Positions 1 through 11,292 of a stretch of 64,000 nucleotides of DNA are shown here, piece by piece. Positions within the stretch are counted from its first letter, which is position 1, and each line of letters starts with the position of its first letter. The notes under the pieces are model-generated. The model had not been told where the DNA came from, did not search any database, and was given only the letters and a program-made list of their open reading frames with translations. Made by a program: the position numbers and the translations under genes. The stretch lies in the NCBI RefSeq assembly GCF_003369915.1, contig NC_046677.1, positions 16,368,001 through 16,432,000 of the forward strand, read 5' to 3'. This stretch comes from Drosophila miranda. Taxonomy: Eukaryota; Arthropoda; Insecta; Diptera; Drosophilidae.

Positions 1-633
1 TCAGTTTTTAATAGTTTTTTCTGGTCATTTTATCAACGAATATTGCGTTCTTTCTTTTTGTTTTTTTCTCGGCCAAACACACCCAAAAAATTGTACTTTC
101 AACTCCCCCGCACAGCTGTCGAAAATGTCCTCCCGTCCACAGCTGTTCGAAAGCGCTCGGAGTTTGGCCCTTTTCCCGCTAAATCTGGCTACAAAATGTA
201 AAATACACTACCCGTAAAATTGATCAGATAATGTTTTAAATTAATATTCTCATACTTATCAACTTACCCGTGACATCGAAGGCTGAAAAATAAATTTAAA
301 TTTATATCAATTATAAATATCATATACATATATGTATTTGGAGTTTAAAATGCGCGTAAAATTGATACGATGTTTTTAATAATTATTATCCACTTGAAAG
401 ACTCAACGTCAAAATATATAAAATGCTTAGAAAAAGAAATTCCTTTTAAATTTAGCATTTAGAGTCTAGCATTTTTCGCGCTAAAACTGCCAACATTTTA
501 CAACACTAATATAAAATGGAAACATTACACTATGCAACACCACTGCACATTAGCCGTTAATCCATAGATTTAAACGATATCTAAAACGAAAACACAATGA
601 AAACACAAGAAATAATTTTTCCCTTTTTTGCAG
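1..633 (+). other. Probable last intron of Alg7 (no coding seen)
   Basis: AT-rich sequence ending in a pyrimidine tract and cag at 631-633, which acts as the acceptor for the Alg7 exon that follows. A short ORF at 124-213 is the only open stretch of note and has no support. Two CAGCTG E-box motifs lie near 113 and 139. The intron's donor lies outside the window. Confidence 0.6.
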
Positions 634-1126
634 ATATCCCTCGCAGGTTTTCGTTGGGGACACCTATTGCTACTTTGCCGGCATGACTTTTGCCGTGGTC
701 GGAATTCTGGGGCACTTTAGCAAGACCCTGCTGCTATTCTTTCTGCCCCAAATAATTAACTTTCTGTACTCGACGCCGCAGCTCTTTCACTTTGTGCCCT
801 GCCCCCGTCACCGCCTGCCCAAGTACGACACCAAGACCGACCTGCTCCACATAAGCACCACGGAATTTCGACTGGAGGAGCTGAATAGTCTAGGGCGTCT
901 GATGGTCACAGTTCTAAGGAAATTACGGCTGATCAGCTGGCACAAGACTGCGGACGGACTTGTGAGAACGAACAACTTGACGCTGATCAATTTTGTTCTG
1001 GTCATCTTTGGCCCCGTCCATGAGAGGGTGGTCACCCAAATGCTGATGGCCCTACAGGTGCTGTGCACGCTTTTAGCCTTAGTCATACGCTATCCTCTGG
1101 CCAATTATTTCTACGAGAATACGTAG
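634..1126 (+). CDS. Alg7: Alg7, UDP-GlcNAc:dolichyl-phosphate GlcNAc-1-phosphotransferase, last exon (partial)
   Basis: This is the C-terminal part of the multi-pass ER enzyme that transfers GlcNAc-1-phosphate to dolichyl phosphate, the first step of the lipid-linked oligosaccharide used in N-glycosylation. The exon opens after the acceptor at 631-633 with one base of a split codon and reads [17 protein letters not shown], then [15 protein letters not shown] and PCPRHRLP. These are hallmark stretches of eukaryotic DPAGT1/ALG7. Several hydrophobic segments follow and the chain ends at TAG 1124-1126. About 164 codons are present, against roughly 400 for the whole protein, so the upstream exons lie left of the window. 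An internal ATG at 683 is not the true start. Family assignment is firm. Confidence 0.93.
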
Positions 1127-1265
1127 CTCTGGATTCTGATATTTATTGTAGTAAGCCCTGCCTTTCCCAACTCCTATATGCAGATCTAATACTGATTTGA
1201 TTTAATGTCTACACTATATTTCATTTCCCAAAAGTAAGTTAAGTAAATCTGTAATTCTCTCGTCA

Positions 1266-1271
1266 AATAAA
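1266..1271 (+). terminator. Poly(A) signal AATAAA, probably of Alg7
   Basis: A canonical AATAAA lies 140 bp after the Alg7 stop codon and only about 28 bp before the Rsph1 start codon. The two transcripts must therefore abut or overlap. Confidence 0.6.
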
Positions 1272-1298
1272 ACAAGAAGCAACGAAATCAAATACACC

Positions 1299-2388
1299 AT
1301 GAGCGTATCGGACATGTCAGAGGAATCGGATGTCTCCTTTCCCGAAGAGGAAGACGAGGGACCCAACATAGGCGTAAGCTAACACGGATTACAAGTATAT
1401 ATAGATGTATTATATATTCTCCCCATTTCAGCTCTATATAGGCGGTCGCAATGCTGCCGGACAGCGCCACGGACGTGGCTGGGCCATCTTGCCCAATGGC
1501 GATCAGTACGATGGCAATTATCGCAAGGGACGCCGCCATGGCATTGGCCTCTATGTCTTCAAGGATGGCTCACGTTACTACGGACAATATCGCTGCGGTA
1601 AACGGTGTGGACGTGGTATTTTCATCTACCCCGATGGCTCTGTATATGAGGGTAACTGGCGCAAGCATTTGAAGCATGGCAAGGGGCGTTTTAACTATGT
1701 GAATGGGGACACCTACTCTGGAGACTGGTACAAGGGCCAGCGCCATGGTGTGGGCATATATAGCTTCAATGGCAACAAGGACGGCTGCTGCATGTCGGTG
1801 CGTTTAAAGTCTACCTGGAGTCAAAACATTCGCATGGGACCCTTCGAGCTGCACATTGGCAACGACGACAAGTGCACCGTTCTGCACGGACTCTGGGACA
1901 ATCTGTATCCCATCGGGCCTGCTGTCTTCAGCTTCGACAATCGCTATATGCTGCTGGGTTTCTTCCTACCTGCCAATTACAACTTTAAGGACGGTGGCGA
2001 TAATCTGGCCGAAGACGAGCAGCAGGGTCTGGAGGAGGATGAGGAGGGCAATCCACTGCCCATGGAACCATCCCTTTGGTTCGCCCAAGAGATTGCCTGC
2101 TACGATTACTCCATTCTGCCCCAGGAGCCGGTGCCATTGCCAATGTCAGACTCTGAGCTGTCCGTATGTTCGTTGTCCACCGTTGCGAGCATCCGCAGCG
2201 AGGAGAAGATCAGTTTCTATGGCGAGGGCGAGGAAGCCGAGGGCGAGGAGGAGGGTGAAATGGAGTGCTTCCCCTGTGAGTGCGAGTACGACCTCAGCGA
2301 GGTGGAAAGCGATAGCGAGGTTTGCAAGATCGATGCCGATCCCTGCTGCATTGAGATCCTCAAGCAGCCCGAGTGCCCCGAACCATAG
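1299..2388 (+). CDS. Rsph1: Radial spoke head protein 1 homologue (MORN repeats)
   Basis: Two exons, 1299-1373 and 1432-2388, are joined across a 58-bp GT-AG intron in phase 0 and give 343 residues. The N-terminus is acidic (SEESDVSFPEEEDEGPNIG). It is followed by at least five MORN repeats of about 23 residues with the typical G-x-G, Y-x-G-x-W and HG-x-G signatures, in the segment beginning YIGGRNAAGQRHGRGWA. This matches animal RSPH1 closely, including the GGRNxAGxRHGRG block. RSPH1 is a structural part of the axonemal radial spoke head, so expression in testis is expected. The C-terminal 130 residues are very acidic (EGEEEGE, DLSEVESDSEV) and less conserved. The ATG at 1299 is the first in the upstream exon. 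Confidence 0.92.
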
Positions 2389-2731
2389 GGTGCCCTTCCC
2401 CCCTATTCTGTTTTTGTGTTTTTATATTCGTTGTAATCCATTAAATCTCAGATTTATTTAGATATTTGCAGCATGTTTAAAGCTTACAACCTTCTGTAGA
2501 AATCTCACAGAGAGACTGAAAGAGGTGTTTAATATGTCAGAGCCTGGCACAAGAATTAATCAACGAAACGGAATTGCTAGTTTGAAATAACGTTTTCATT
2601 TCTAGCCCAAGCAGAGCTGGACTTTTCAAGGTTCAATAAACTCAATATATTTTACAATTATTTTATAATCGCAGCGCTGCCTCCAACCAAAACAGTGATT
2701 TATTTTGTAAAGTTTTAAAAACCGATTTGAT

Positions 2732-3538
2732 TTAATGGGAAGAATCATCAGTATTGTATCTCTCCATTACTGGTGGTGGTGGGACTACGAATTTCGATAG
2801 ATTCTCTAAGAACCTGATGTACTGGTCATGTTCATAGACTGTGGACAAATCTGAAAGCTTGATGGCGAATTCATTAGTTATCCCCTGTTCAGCCAGAAAA
2901 TCCATGAGAGCCCAGTATATATTATCATCAATCATATTGGCCTTGACAGTATAGGTATCCTCTTTCTCGAACAGCGACATCTCCTGAATCTCAAACATAT
3001 CGGGAACGATCTGATCTTCTTGCAGCAACGGTACACCATCTTTAAAGGCCTCCGACAGAAATTTGCAATGGATGGACAGCAGTGTGTTGCCACACCGGAA
3101 CAGCACCTCGAAGTTGGGCATAATGCGGAAAGGATTGGATAATTGTTCGATGCATTCGTCCTTAACACGTTCCATACTTTTGCTGACGTTGAAAATTATG
3201 TTGACAGGATTCCCGACCCCCTCTTTGATCAGCTTCACCTCGGAGCCGCAAAATACGGTTTCAAACCCATTTATACATTCAAAAGGTCGCTTTACCAGTC
3301 TTTCCGCAATCATTTCCGTGGCAAGCAAACACACAAGATTGCGCCCCGCTGGGCTTATCTTTAAAGCCGTGAAGTCCTCCGACGATAGCTGGTCCAACAC
3401 CGGATCGCTGATGTCCTTCTGCATGGGCCAGAAACTGAGTGCGACTGCGCGGCGTTGAATGGTGACAGTAGGCGACGGCAAACCGCATTTGGCTAATGCC
3501 CGTGGAAACATCTGCAAGGCCTTCAGAAGTCTGGACAT
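2732..3538 (-). CDS. p32/C1QBP/MAM33-family mitochondrial-type protein
   Basis: A single-exon gene of 268 residues, starting at MSRLLKALQMF. That N-terminus is basic and amphipathic, as in mitochondrial presequences. In-frame ATGs up to 3649 exist, but the extra 37 residues look like leader sequence. The C-terminal half carries the p32 fold signature: a helix ALMDFLAEQGIT, then IKLSDLSTVYEHDQYIRFLENLSKF, aligning with the end of C1QBP. p32 proteins form acidic trimeric rings in the mitochondrial matrix and support mitochondrial translation. The copy looks divergent from the conserved fly p32, so a lineage-specific, possibly testis-biased paralogue is plausible but unproven. AATAAA (minus strand, 2699-2704) lies 28 bp after the stop. 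Confidence 0.75.
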   Translation of the reverse strand: MSRLLKALQMFPRALAKCGLPSPTVTIQRRAVALSFWPMQKDISDPVLDQLSSEDFTALKISPAGRNLVCLLATEMIAERLVKRPFECINGFETVFCGSEVKLIKEGVGNPVNIIFNVSKSMERVKDECIEQLSNPFRIMPNFEVLFRCGNTLLSIHCKFLSEAFKDGVPLLQEDQIVPDMFEIQEMSLFEKEDTYTVKANMIDDNIYWALMDFLAEQGITNEFAIKLSDLSTVYEHDQYIRFLENLSKFVVPPPPVMERYNTDDSSH

Positions 3539-3742
3539 GCTATCGAAACAACAAAATGTTTGATTTATTTTAAGAGAAATAAAATGTATTCCTTTGTCAA
3601 ATGTCTGCTTACGACTCTGAATGAAAACATGAAAGCACAGCTCAGACACAATGCTAATGTCATTTTAGAAGCCTACTGGGATCTGTGAAAAGGAAAAGAA
3701 TACTAAACTAAATACTATTAGATACCAAGATGTATTTTTTCA

Positions 3743-3835
3743 GTTTATCAATTTGCTGTGTCACGCCCAAGAAATCATTTGTTTTTGGTTACTTGGGACC
3801 GAGACTCGGTGTACCCAGAAGACTGTGTATTTTGT
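3743..3835 (+). repeat. Dispersed repeat, copy a
   Basis: This stretch resembles the reverse complement of 62128-62209 over about 70-90 bp. It shares a run like ATCAATTTxCTGTGTCA, then GCCCAA, ATTTGTTTTTGGTT and CTTGGGACCGA. No repeat family could be named. It lies between the p32-like gene and the LRR-Ig gene and encodes nothing recognisable. Confidence 0.6.
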
Positions 3836-3859
3836 TATTGGATTCTTACGACCGAAGCA

Positions 3860-4481
3860 GACCGACTCAACTGCATTTATGTTTAAATTTGTTTTTATAG
3901 TAAACATTTTATTTTTGAAATCATTTGTTTTTCCGATACATTTTTGTTGTCTAGAATTTGATTAAAATTTGTTGGTTTAGCTTTAAAATACGACTTGCTA
4001 GATTCGGTTCGTCTCTTGCTCTTTATGGATTTGATGCTCTATATATGTAGTAGCTCTATATTTGTAATGTAGAATGAAATCACAAATGGGCTGGGAGAGG
4101 CATTCTTTTGAAGTATTATTGACATGAGATGATAACGTGAGTACCTTAGCGATAGGTAGTTTCGAAAATTCTTTAATTTCAGGCATATAAGTAGGTTGTT
4201 AGGGTATATAATTTATGTTTTGTTAGTTTTGTTCTCGCTGTGTGCTTGAAAGACCTTTGAATGTTCAGCATGTTGAATTCATTAAGTTTCGCTAATTAAT
4301 TCTAAACGTAATTATTGTTTGCTGCCTTACAAATGTACGTGTATTTAGTATTTACCATTATCATTTAACATTAACTTTCATTTGCATATGTGTTTGCTCC
4401 ATTTATCGTCGCTTCTATTCATACTTCCTCCTTCTTCTGTTTTGTTGTTGGGTATACAAATAATATTTATAAAAAAAATCT
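3860..4481 (-). other. Probable 3' untranslated region of the LRR-Ig gene
   Basis: AT-rich, without coding signal, directly downstream of the LRR-Ig gene's stop codon. Nothing else was recognised here. Confidence 0.4.
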
Positions 4482-7400
4482 CTAGGTTTCGGCAGCTACT
4501 GCATGGAGCGGAGAAGCATTTAATGCAGATGATGATGATGGAAGCAACCGTGAGGCGTTGTCCAGCTTGCTGGGCGATGGGCAAACATCACTGCAACTGC
4601 CAGCTAGGCTGTTGGAGTCGCAAGTGGAAACCGATGGCGGTGTGTCAGTACCGGGGGACCCTTCATTCGCTTCATTCGCCTGACGATGCTGCTCTTCCTG
4701 CTGCTGCTCCTGCTCGGCGTTGCACAGCGAGGCCTTTCCACACTCGTCCAGTATAATGTTCAACTTCTCCTTTTTCGGTTGCACGGCCAACGTGCTTTCG
4801 ACAGGATTCAGGCGCAGCATCTGATGCGGCACACCGTCCTTGGTCAGCAGCTCGTGCAGCGTGCTGCCATCCCGCTGCTTGGACACCTTATAAATGGCCG
4901 GACACGATTTGGAGCTCTTTACATCATTCGACTCCAGATCGAGTCGATTGATCTGCGTCAAAGGCTGCATTTCCTCCTCTTGCTCTTGATTGTTGTCCTC
5001 AACGCTGCTGCATTGGGCTAAAGCAAGGGCAGCCGCCATAGCAGCTGCCTGGCCACTGCTGCTGGCTCCCTCGGGATTCAGGTAAAGACGTGAGGCATCG
5101 AACAACAGCAGATGTGGATCCATTTTGAAGTCATGCTCCAGCTGCTTCTGCTGATCGAGATTCTCATCAATGTAGTTGATGTGAATCGGCGTGTGTTGAA
5201 GATTTAAATGCGACAAGCGCAGATCATCATCGTCCGGGGGTGTGTAATAGATTGATGCCCTGCTGGCGGCATTGTTAGCGGCCCAATGTAATTTGATTTT
5301 CTGTATACTCAGCTCATTAGAGCCAGCCAGCTCCATTTGACTTTTGAAATAGCAGTCTATGTCTACAGAGAGGGAAAGAGATGCATTTAAGATATTCAGT
5401 GGATCAGCTATGGATCAGATCTTACCCTCGGCTATATCTTCCTCACAGCGTCCGCGACAATTCTCAAAGTAAAAGCTGGGCAAATTCTCCAGCACCTTGT
5501 TGAGGCTCTGCTGCTGGTACTTGTAGCCCTCCCGGAGACGCAGCACTTGATGGGCACTGAACTTCCGGATCTTGTTCCGCTGGAAGACATAATTTTCCCG
5601 CACCCAGCTCAACTGGCCCGTGGAGTAGTCGCGCACCTTCTTCACTTGATCGTTGTACTGATCCTTCAGCGCCGTCAAATGATTCGAGCCAATGTCCCGG
5701 AAGTCTTTAATGTGCTTGGCCTGGGAGGTGTAGCTGCTCGATATCCATTCGACCTGCTGGGCGCAGTTCTCCCGAATGCGATGCACCTGCTGGGCATAGT
5801 TCTCCCTCAGTCTTTCCAGCTGCTGGCTCTTGTAGCTCTCAATGTTGTCGAGCATCGCATAGATCTGACGCGCCCTCGGCGACTTTTTGTTACGATTGGC
5901 ACAGCAATAAAAACGATCACAGATGCCCCAGCGCGAGAGGCAGCTCCGCACACCCTGCACTATGAGGGTGAGCAGCAAAAAGGCGGCAGCCGACGCGGCC
6001 CCCGCAATCAAGCTGCCAATCTTCACCCGATAAAACACAATCGGATCGATATACAGTCTGTTGTGGGAAAGTAAAAGGTCATTTAGCAATGTTTCGATGG
6101 TTTTCAAATACTAAAAAATTTGACAGTCATACCGTATACCCGCTGAGGCTTTGCCCATTACATTGAATGCATAGCAGGTGTAGAGACCGCTGTCCACCCG
6201 CGAGATATTGTGCACCAGCAGCGATCCGTTCTCCATCAGCACCACATGGCGTCCGTAGAGGCTCTGTTGTCGCGTAAAGTTCATGGATTGAACGTAGCTC
6301 TCGTCCATCAAGGCAGCCAGCTCTTGGGCGCTTGGCGGCAGGCGGCGATCCTCCTCATTGCTTTCGATGATTATGGGTCGCTTGTCGGGATCGGCATGAT
6401 GTCGCAAGATCTTATTGCGGGGCGTCAGCTGTAACGAAACGAATAAGCAGCTGGCTATATGGTGGCTATGTGTGACCTTACCCAAATAATATCTGGCACA
6501 GGGCTGCCCGTTATGTTGCACTCCAACTTGGCGGTGGTCAGAAGTAGATGCATCTTCGGCTCGGAAGACTGCACTGCCACGGGTACGGTACAGTTTAGAT
6601 TGCTGAGGACACGCAGCATGTCCCCGGGATAGCCATAATGGCACTTCAACGCATCGATCTGGTCATCAATGCTCTCGTAAGAGTCCAGAGGCGTCTGGCT
6701 GGGATGCGTGGCGGGCAGTCGACGGAGGCTGGTGCTCGAGTTGGCCAACCAGGCGGTGAGCCAGTACATGCTGCAGTCGCATTCATACTCGTTCCCAAGT
6801 ATATTGAGGTAGTGCAGCTGGCTGAGCTCCTTGAGGCCCTCGGGCAGGGAGATCAAACGATTGCCACGCAAGCTAAGACGCTGCAGGCGCGACAGGCCCG
6901 AGATCTGTGTCGGCAGATGACGCAGACCGTTCTCGGCCAGCAGCAGTTCGCGCAGATTGCGGGCATTGGCGAACAGCGTCTCGGGCAGATCCGTGAGCTG
7001 GGGATTCTGCTGCAGCGACAGATATCGCAGGCGATGCAGTATCTGCGGATCCACCAGCGACTCATCGGTGCGGGATATCCAGTTGGAAAAATGCTCAATG
7101 GGCGTCTCATCGATGCGGAGCAGGGCCAGGGCCCGCTGATTCTGGAAGAGACCGCTGGGCAGCTGCTTGAACTGGTTCCGACTAAGATCCATTTGCCGCA
7201 GAGCATGCAGCGGCTGGAAGATGATGGAGGACAGTGTCGTGAGGTTGTTGCCCGAGATGTTAAGGGCCAGGAGTTGGCCCAGCGACTCGAACGCCTTGCG
7301 ATCGATGCTGGTCAGTGAGTTCTGTGAGAGATCTAGCTGCCGCAGCTCCCGCAGATTGTACAGACTGTGTCTGCCCAGGGATTTCAGCTGATTCCGCTGC

Positions 7401-8521
7401 AGATGCAGCTGTCGCAGTTGGCCGTTTCGTGCAAAGAAGTTGTCCGGGAAGGAGAGCAGACTATTGTCGCTGAGGTCCAGCATTTGGAGGTCGCCTGCCG
7501 TCTGGAAGAGCTGAAAGGGGAGTACGCTCAGCCGGTTCTTGGACAAATAGAGCCTCTCCAGCTGCACACCACCTTCGAAAATGTTGCGTGGCAGCTCTGC
7601 AAGCCGATTCTGGCTGAGATTGAGCAGCCGCAATTCGTTCAATTGGCCCAGAAAGTGCTGCGGCAGCAGCCTGAAGCCATTCCTGTCCAAATGCAGCTCC
7701 TGCAGATGGCCCATATGCTGCAGATTGATCAGACTGCAGTTGTTGTCCAGAAGGTTTCCGCTCATCTTAAGTACTTTGAGGTGTTGCATGGCCTGCGGCA
7801 GGGCCCAGTGGAGGCACTCCAAGCGATTCTCGCTGAGATCTAAACGCTCCATCTGCTCGAAGCGGTGCGGCTGCCCCTTGGCGAGCAGCACCTCCTTAAG
7901 TGGATCATCGCGCAATCCGCTCTCCAGCCAGGACAACTCTATGACATTCTCGAACTGCTGCAGCTGCAGCTTTTGCAGCTGCACTCGATCATCCGCAGGC
8001 ACATGGTCAAGCATTAGCTGCTGATAGTTGATGTTGGCATTCCTTCTGGACAACAGCTCCTGATTGACGCTAGCAAGGCCGACATGCTGGCACCTCAGCC
8101 TGAACACGTTGTCGGCTGTTACTACGCTGCTGTCGGAGCCGAGCTCGTGCTCCTCAATCTCCTCTGTGGCCTCATCGGCATCATCCAGCTCGTCCAGCCA
8201 CAATCCCCCATCACTCTCACTATCATCTAGATCCGCATCCACCGCATGCCCCACGAATGGCAGATGGAATTTGTAGCCCAATAGCGAGAACTCGTGCTCC
8301 TGCCAGGACCGTGTCCTGGCCCTTATCTGTGTTTGGTGTGGCTGCAGGTGGTGTTGCTGGGCTACAGCCGCATCTGCATTGCTTCTGTAGGTGGTGAGGC
8401 AGCTGCTGCTGCCGGACCCGGAACCAGACCCAGGCTGGGAGGTTGTGGCAGCGGCAGCGGCAAAAACAAAGACGACAAGCAAGGCAGACAATATCAGGGG
8501 AATCTTCGATACTGCTTCCAT
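4482..8521 (-). CDS. Leucine-rich-repeat and Ig-domain single-pass membrane protein with hendecad tail
   Basis: Four exons (8521-6482, 6428-6133, 6057-5426, 5362-4482) join in phase to 1282 residues. Order of parts: signal peptide (first ~28 residues, [21 protein letters not shown]); Ser/Gly and acidic spacer; about 15-17 LRRs of 23-24 residues (LxxLxLSxNxL pattern); a cysteine C-terminal cap beginning [14 protein letters not shown]; one Ig C2 domain split over exons 1-2 ([16 protein letters not shown] ... [14 protein letters not shown]); a membrane helix ([18 protein letters not shown]); then a long cytoplasmic tail. The tail first shows a roughly 11-residue repeat (RENYAQQ, RENCAQQ, RDYSTGQ, RENYVFQ), then a low-complexity end. 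The architecture belongs to the LRR-Ig family (kekkon, lambik, CG16974). It is not a kekkon by tail sequence and may be CG16974-like. A role as neuronal or epithelial receptor is family inference only. Confidence 0.85.
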
Positions 8522-9342
8522 TTTTCCGTATGTAATCTTAGATATTTATATGGTCGCATAGTACACCTGCAGGGAGGAAATGGACACACAAATTAGTATT
8601 TCTTTTTCTTTTTTGGATATTATTGATTTTGTCATTATCCCCGAAAAAGGGCCACCACCACTCCTTCACTCCTCCCTCACTCCCCACTGGATTACGAAAT
8701 AAAGCACGGAGCTAAAGAGAACTAAAATCAATAGAGTTAGGTAAATATTACAAATAGAACGACGGATAGGCAAGCGCTGCTGGGTCATAGACAACGAATG
8801 GTGAAGGGCCACTTGCGTGTCCAAATGGCGACGCAAAACTTTGGTTAAATTAAATATGGAAATGAAAATGGAAAACGAAACGGACGGGAAGGAATGTATA
8901 ATTCAAATACAAACACTAAGTATATCCCAGCGCCTTTTCGAGCGTCTCTTCTTTCTGAATAATGCATAATAGCGTCGAATGTGGGAGCAGAGCCCTGCTC
9001 CTCTGCTTCGCCATCTCTTCATTTATTTATTTCTCTGTCTGCACGCAATCTAGGCTCTTAATTTGAATGAAACTTCAGAACTAGCGCAAGAACCAGGCGT
9101 ACTTAATGCCAGAGTTAGAAAATAGAGCTCTGGCTTTAAGGTACTTCAAATAAAAATCTCACACAAAACCTTGAATAAGGTTAAATTCAGGTAAAAAGTG
9201 GTCGAAAGAGCAAGCTCAGTTAACATTCATTTAATAATAATAAATGCTTAGTGGAACATGGATATATGGTCTTATTTGTATATAGTCTCAGTTCATGTGT
9301 CCGTTTACTCATGGGAAATTCATGTATTTTGTTTTTCACTAA

Positions 9343-9386
9343 AAATTTCACAAGGAATTATTTGGCACACTCCCCCTTTTAGTTTT
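9343..9386 (+). repeat. 45-bp direct duplicate, copy 1
   Basis: AATTTCACAAGGAATTA followed by TTTGGCACACTCCCCCTTTT and AGTTTT matches 10831-10876 with only a few changes. It is not low-complexity. Confidence 0.7.
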
Positions 9387-10830
9387 ATTAAATCTCGGAA
9401 AAATATCAATTCCCAAAATAGGAGCCATGAGAGCAGTTCGGAGAAAGGACGTGCCGTTTTTGCATCTAGATCTTTCTGTTGCTTGATAATACTTTAAAAT
9501 AGATACGTATTTATAAGAATAAATATAGGCACATATACCATATGTTCGTTCTTTTTATATCCGTCTCAATAAGTTTGTTTTTTTTCTTTTGAATCAGAAT
9601 TTCTTTAAATTTCCTTTTTTGTTTATAAACAAAATATCAAATAAATTTCCACCTCAAAACCGCAACCTGCATCAACAAAACAATTACGACCGACCGCGTT
9701 CCCCACCCCAGATTACTCAATGGCGGGTCGAAAGACGGAACGACGGAAAAACTATAAAAGGAAATTATTAAATAATATTCCTCTCGTTCTGTGTCCGGGT
9801 GTGACTGACCCCCGTACGATATTCGCTCAAATTGTACATATGTATGTATATATTTTTAATGGCCAGCCAGACGTTGGGAAAAAGCTGATAAGAGGGCAGT
9901 ATACATATACGCAAGCTTCATGTGGATATGTTTGTTCATTGCAGCAGTCAATATTATAAACCATTGGCCGCAAAAGTGTGATCAAGATGGATGAATATGG
10001 AATGCCAATAAATCACATTTCGTATCGATCGGCCGCTGTGCACACCATGGAGATTTTCGAGACTAGTTCACTGACAATATCAAGTTAATAAAAAAGGCAA
10101 GCTTGCGATAACAGTCGTTTGCAGTCGAAATTCCCCACTTTTAGAGACCCCGTGAGTTGGAGAAAACTAAAAGAAAAATAACACAAACATTATCGATTGT
10201 GTTTTATTGCAGTAAAACCACACCGATTGAAGTTTTTAGTCACTCATATGTACATACATATGTACTATGTATGTTAAGACGTGGCTGTGAAGCTAGTTAA
10301 TCGCGAATCGCCGACAAAAATGCTACCAATCGAGCGGCTATAAAAAACACTTTACTTGGGTGTTTATTTTTAATAACAATAGCTGGGGTGTTTACTTATT
10401 GAAATACTATCTACGAACACACTGCCAATTGGTAAAGGCAAACGATGATATGCGTATCATGAAATGCATGTTATCTTTATACATATTTGTAATTCAACTA
10501 AAAGAAAACACTTCTTATTTTGTTTCTTTGAAAGGTGATAGCAACTGCAAAATCAAATTTCTGTTTAAATGAAATCAATGAGTAAAAACAAGATTCTGTT
10601 TTGCACAGAAGGGGACACTGGAAAACTTTTGAAACTTCTTCTTGTGCAACTTTTAAATTAAATAGGTTTTTTTTTTGATAAAATGTATATAAGAGAGGTT
10701 AGCTGTAGAACTATATACAAATAGTCACAAGGAAGCTCGAAATTTAAATTTGAAGCTCAGAGAGTTTCTATACAGAATGGTGGATTACGTTGGAAATTTA
10801 GCCTTTATTTCGATTTTTGCTGTTTGGCCA

Positions 10831-10876
10831 TGAATTTCACAAGGGATTATTTGGCACACTCCTCCTTTTAGTTTTT
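10831..10876 (+). repeat. 45-bp direct duplicate, copy 2
   Basis: Second copy of the sequence at 9343-9386, same orientation, 1.49 kb downstream. The sequence around the two copies is not obviously alike. Confidence 0.7.
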
Positions 10877-11264
10877 GGAAAAAAGAAGCATAAAACTGGC
10901 TGAAATTGCTCGGCCAAAAAAAAGTAAATAACATAATTCAAAAATAGCTTTAAGGCAGAAATAACAAAAACACTAACACTAACACACGCGAAAAATGTGG
11001 CAAAAAAAGAGTGCCACGAAAAAAAGACAATAATTAAATTAGTTGGGGCGAAAATACTTATAGGCAAATATTGGAGGGTAGGAAAACAACACACACACAG
11101 GCAACGGGGCTTATCAGCTGACGGCGCAATTAAGTAAATTCATCGATGATAACCCCATACATGTAACCAGGAGATAGTGGGAGAAAGGGTACCACAGCTA
11201 AAAGCAGCTTTATTGGACGGGGCAATTTCCATTAAACGAATTGAAGAAAACACAGTGCGATAGA

Positions 11265-11292
11265 GACAGAGAGAGAGAGAAAGAGAGAGACT
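11265..11292 (+). repeat. GA-rich simple repeat
   Basis: A run of GAGAGA units with few interruptions. It could bind GAGA factor but has no gene next to it that fixes a role. Confidence 0.6.

Noticed and set aside
124-213. ATG-led 30-codon ORF (MSSRPQLFESARSLA...)
   Set aside because: Inside the probable Alg7 intron, with no splice sites, no homology recognised and AT-rich surroundings.
1451-2461. Alternative-frame ORFs over Rsph1
   Set aside because: Out of frame with the MORN repeats, which fix the true frame.
6638-7843. Long plus-strand ORFs opposite the LRR exon
   Set aside because: Antisense shadows of the repetitive, GC-rich LRR coding sequence; the minus frame has signal peptide, LRR and Ig motifs.
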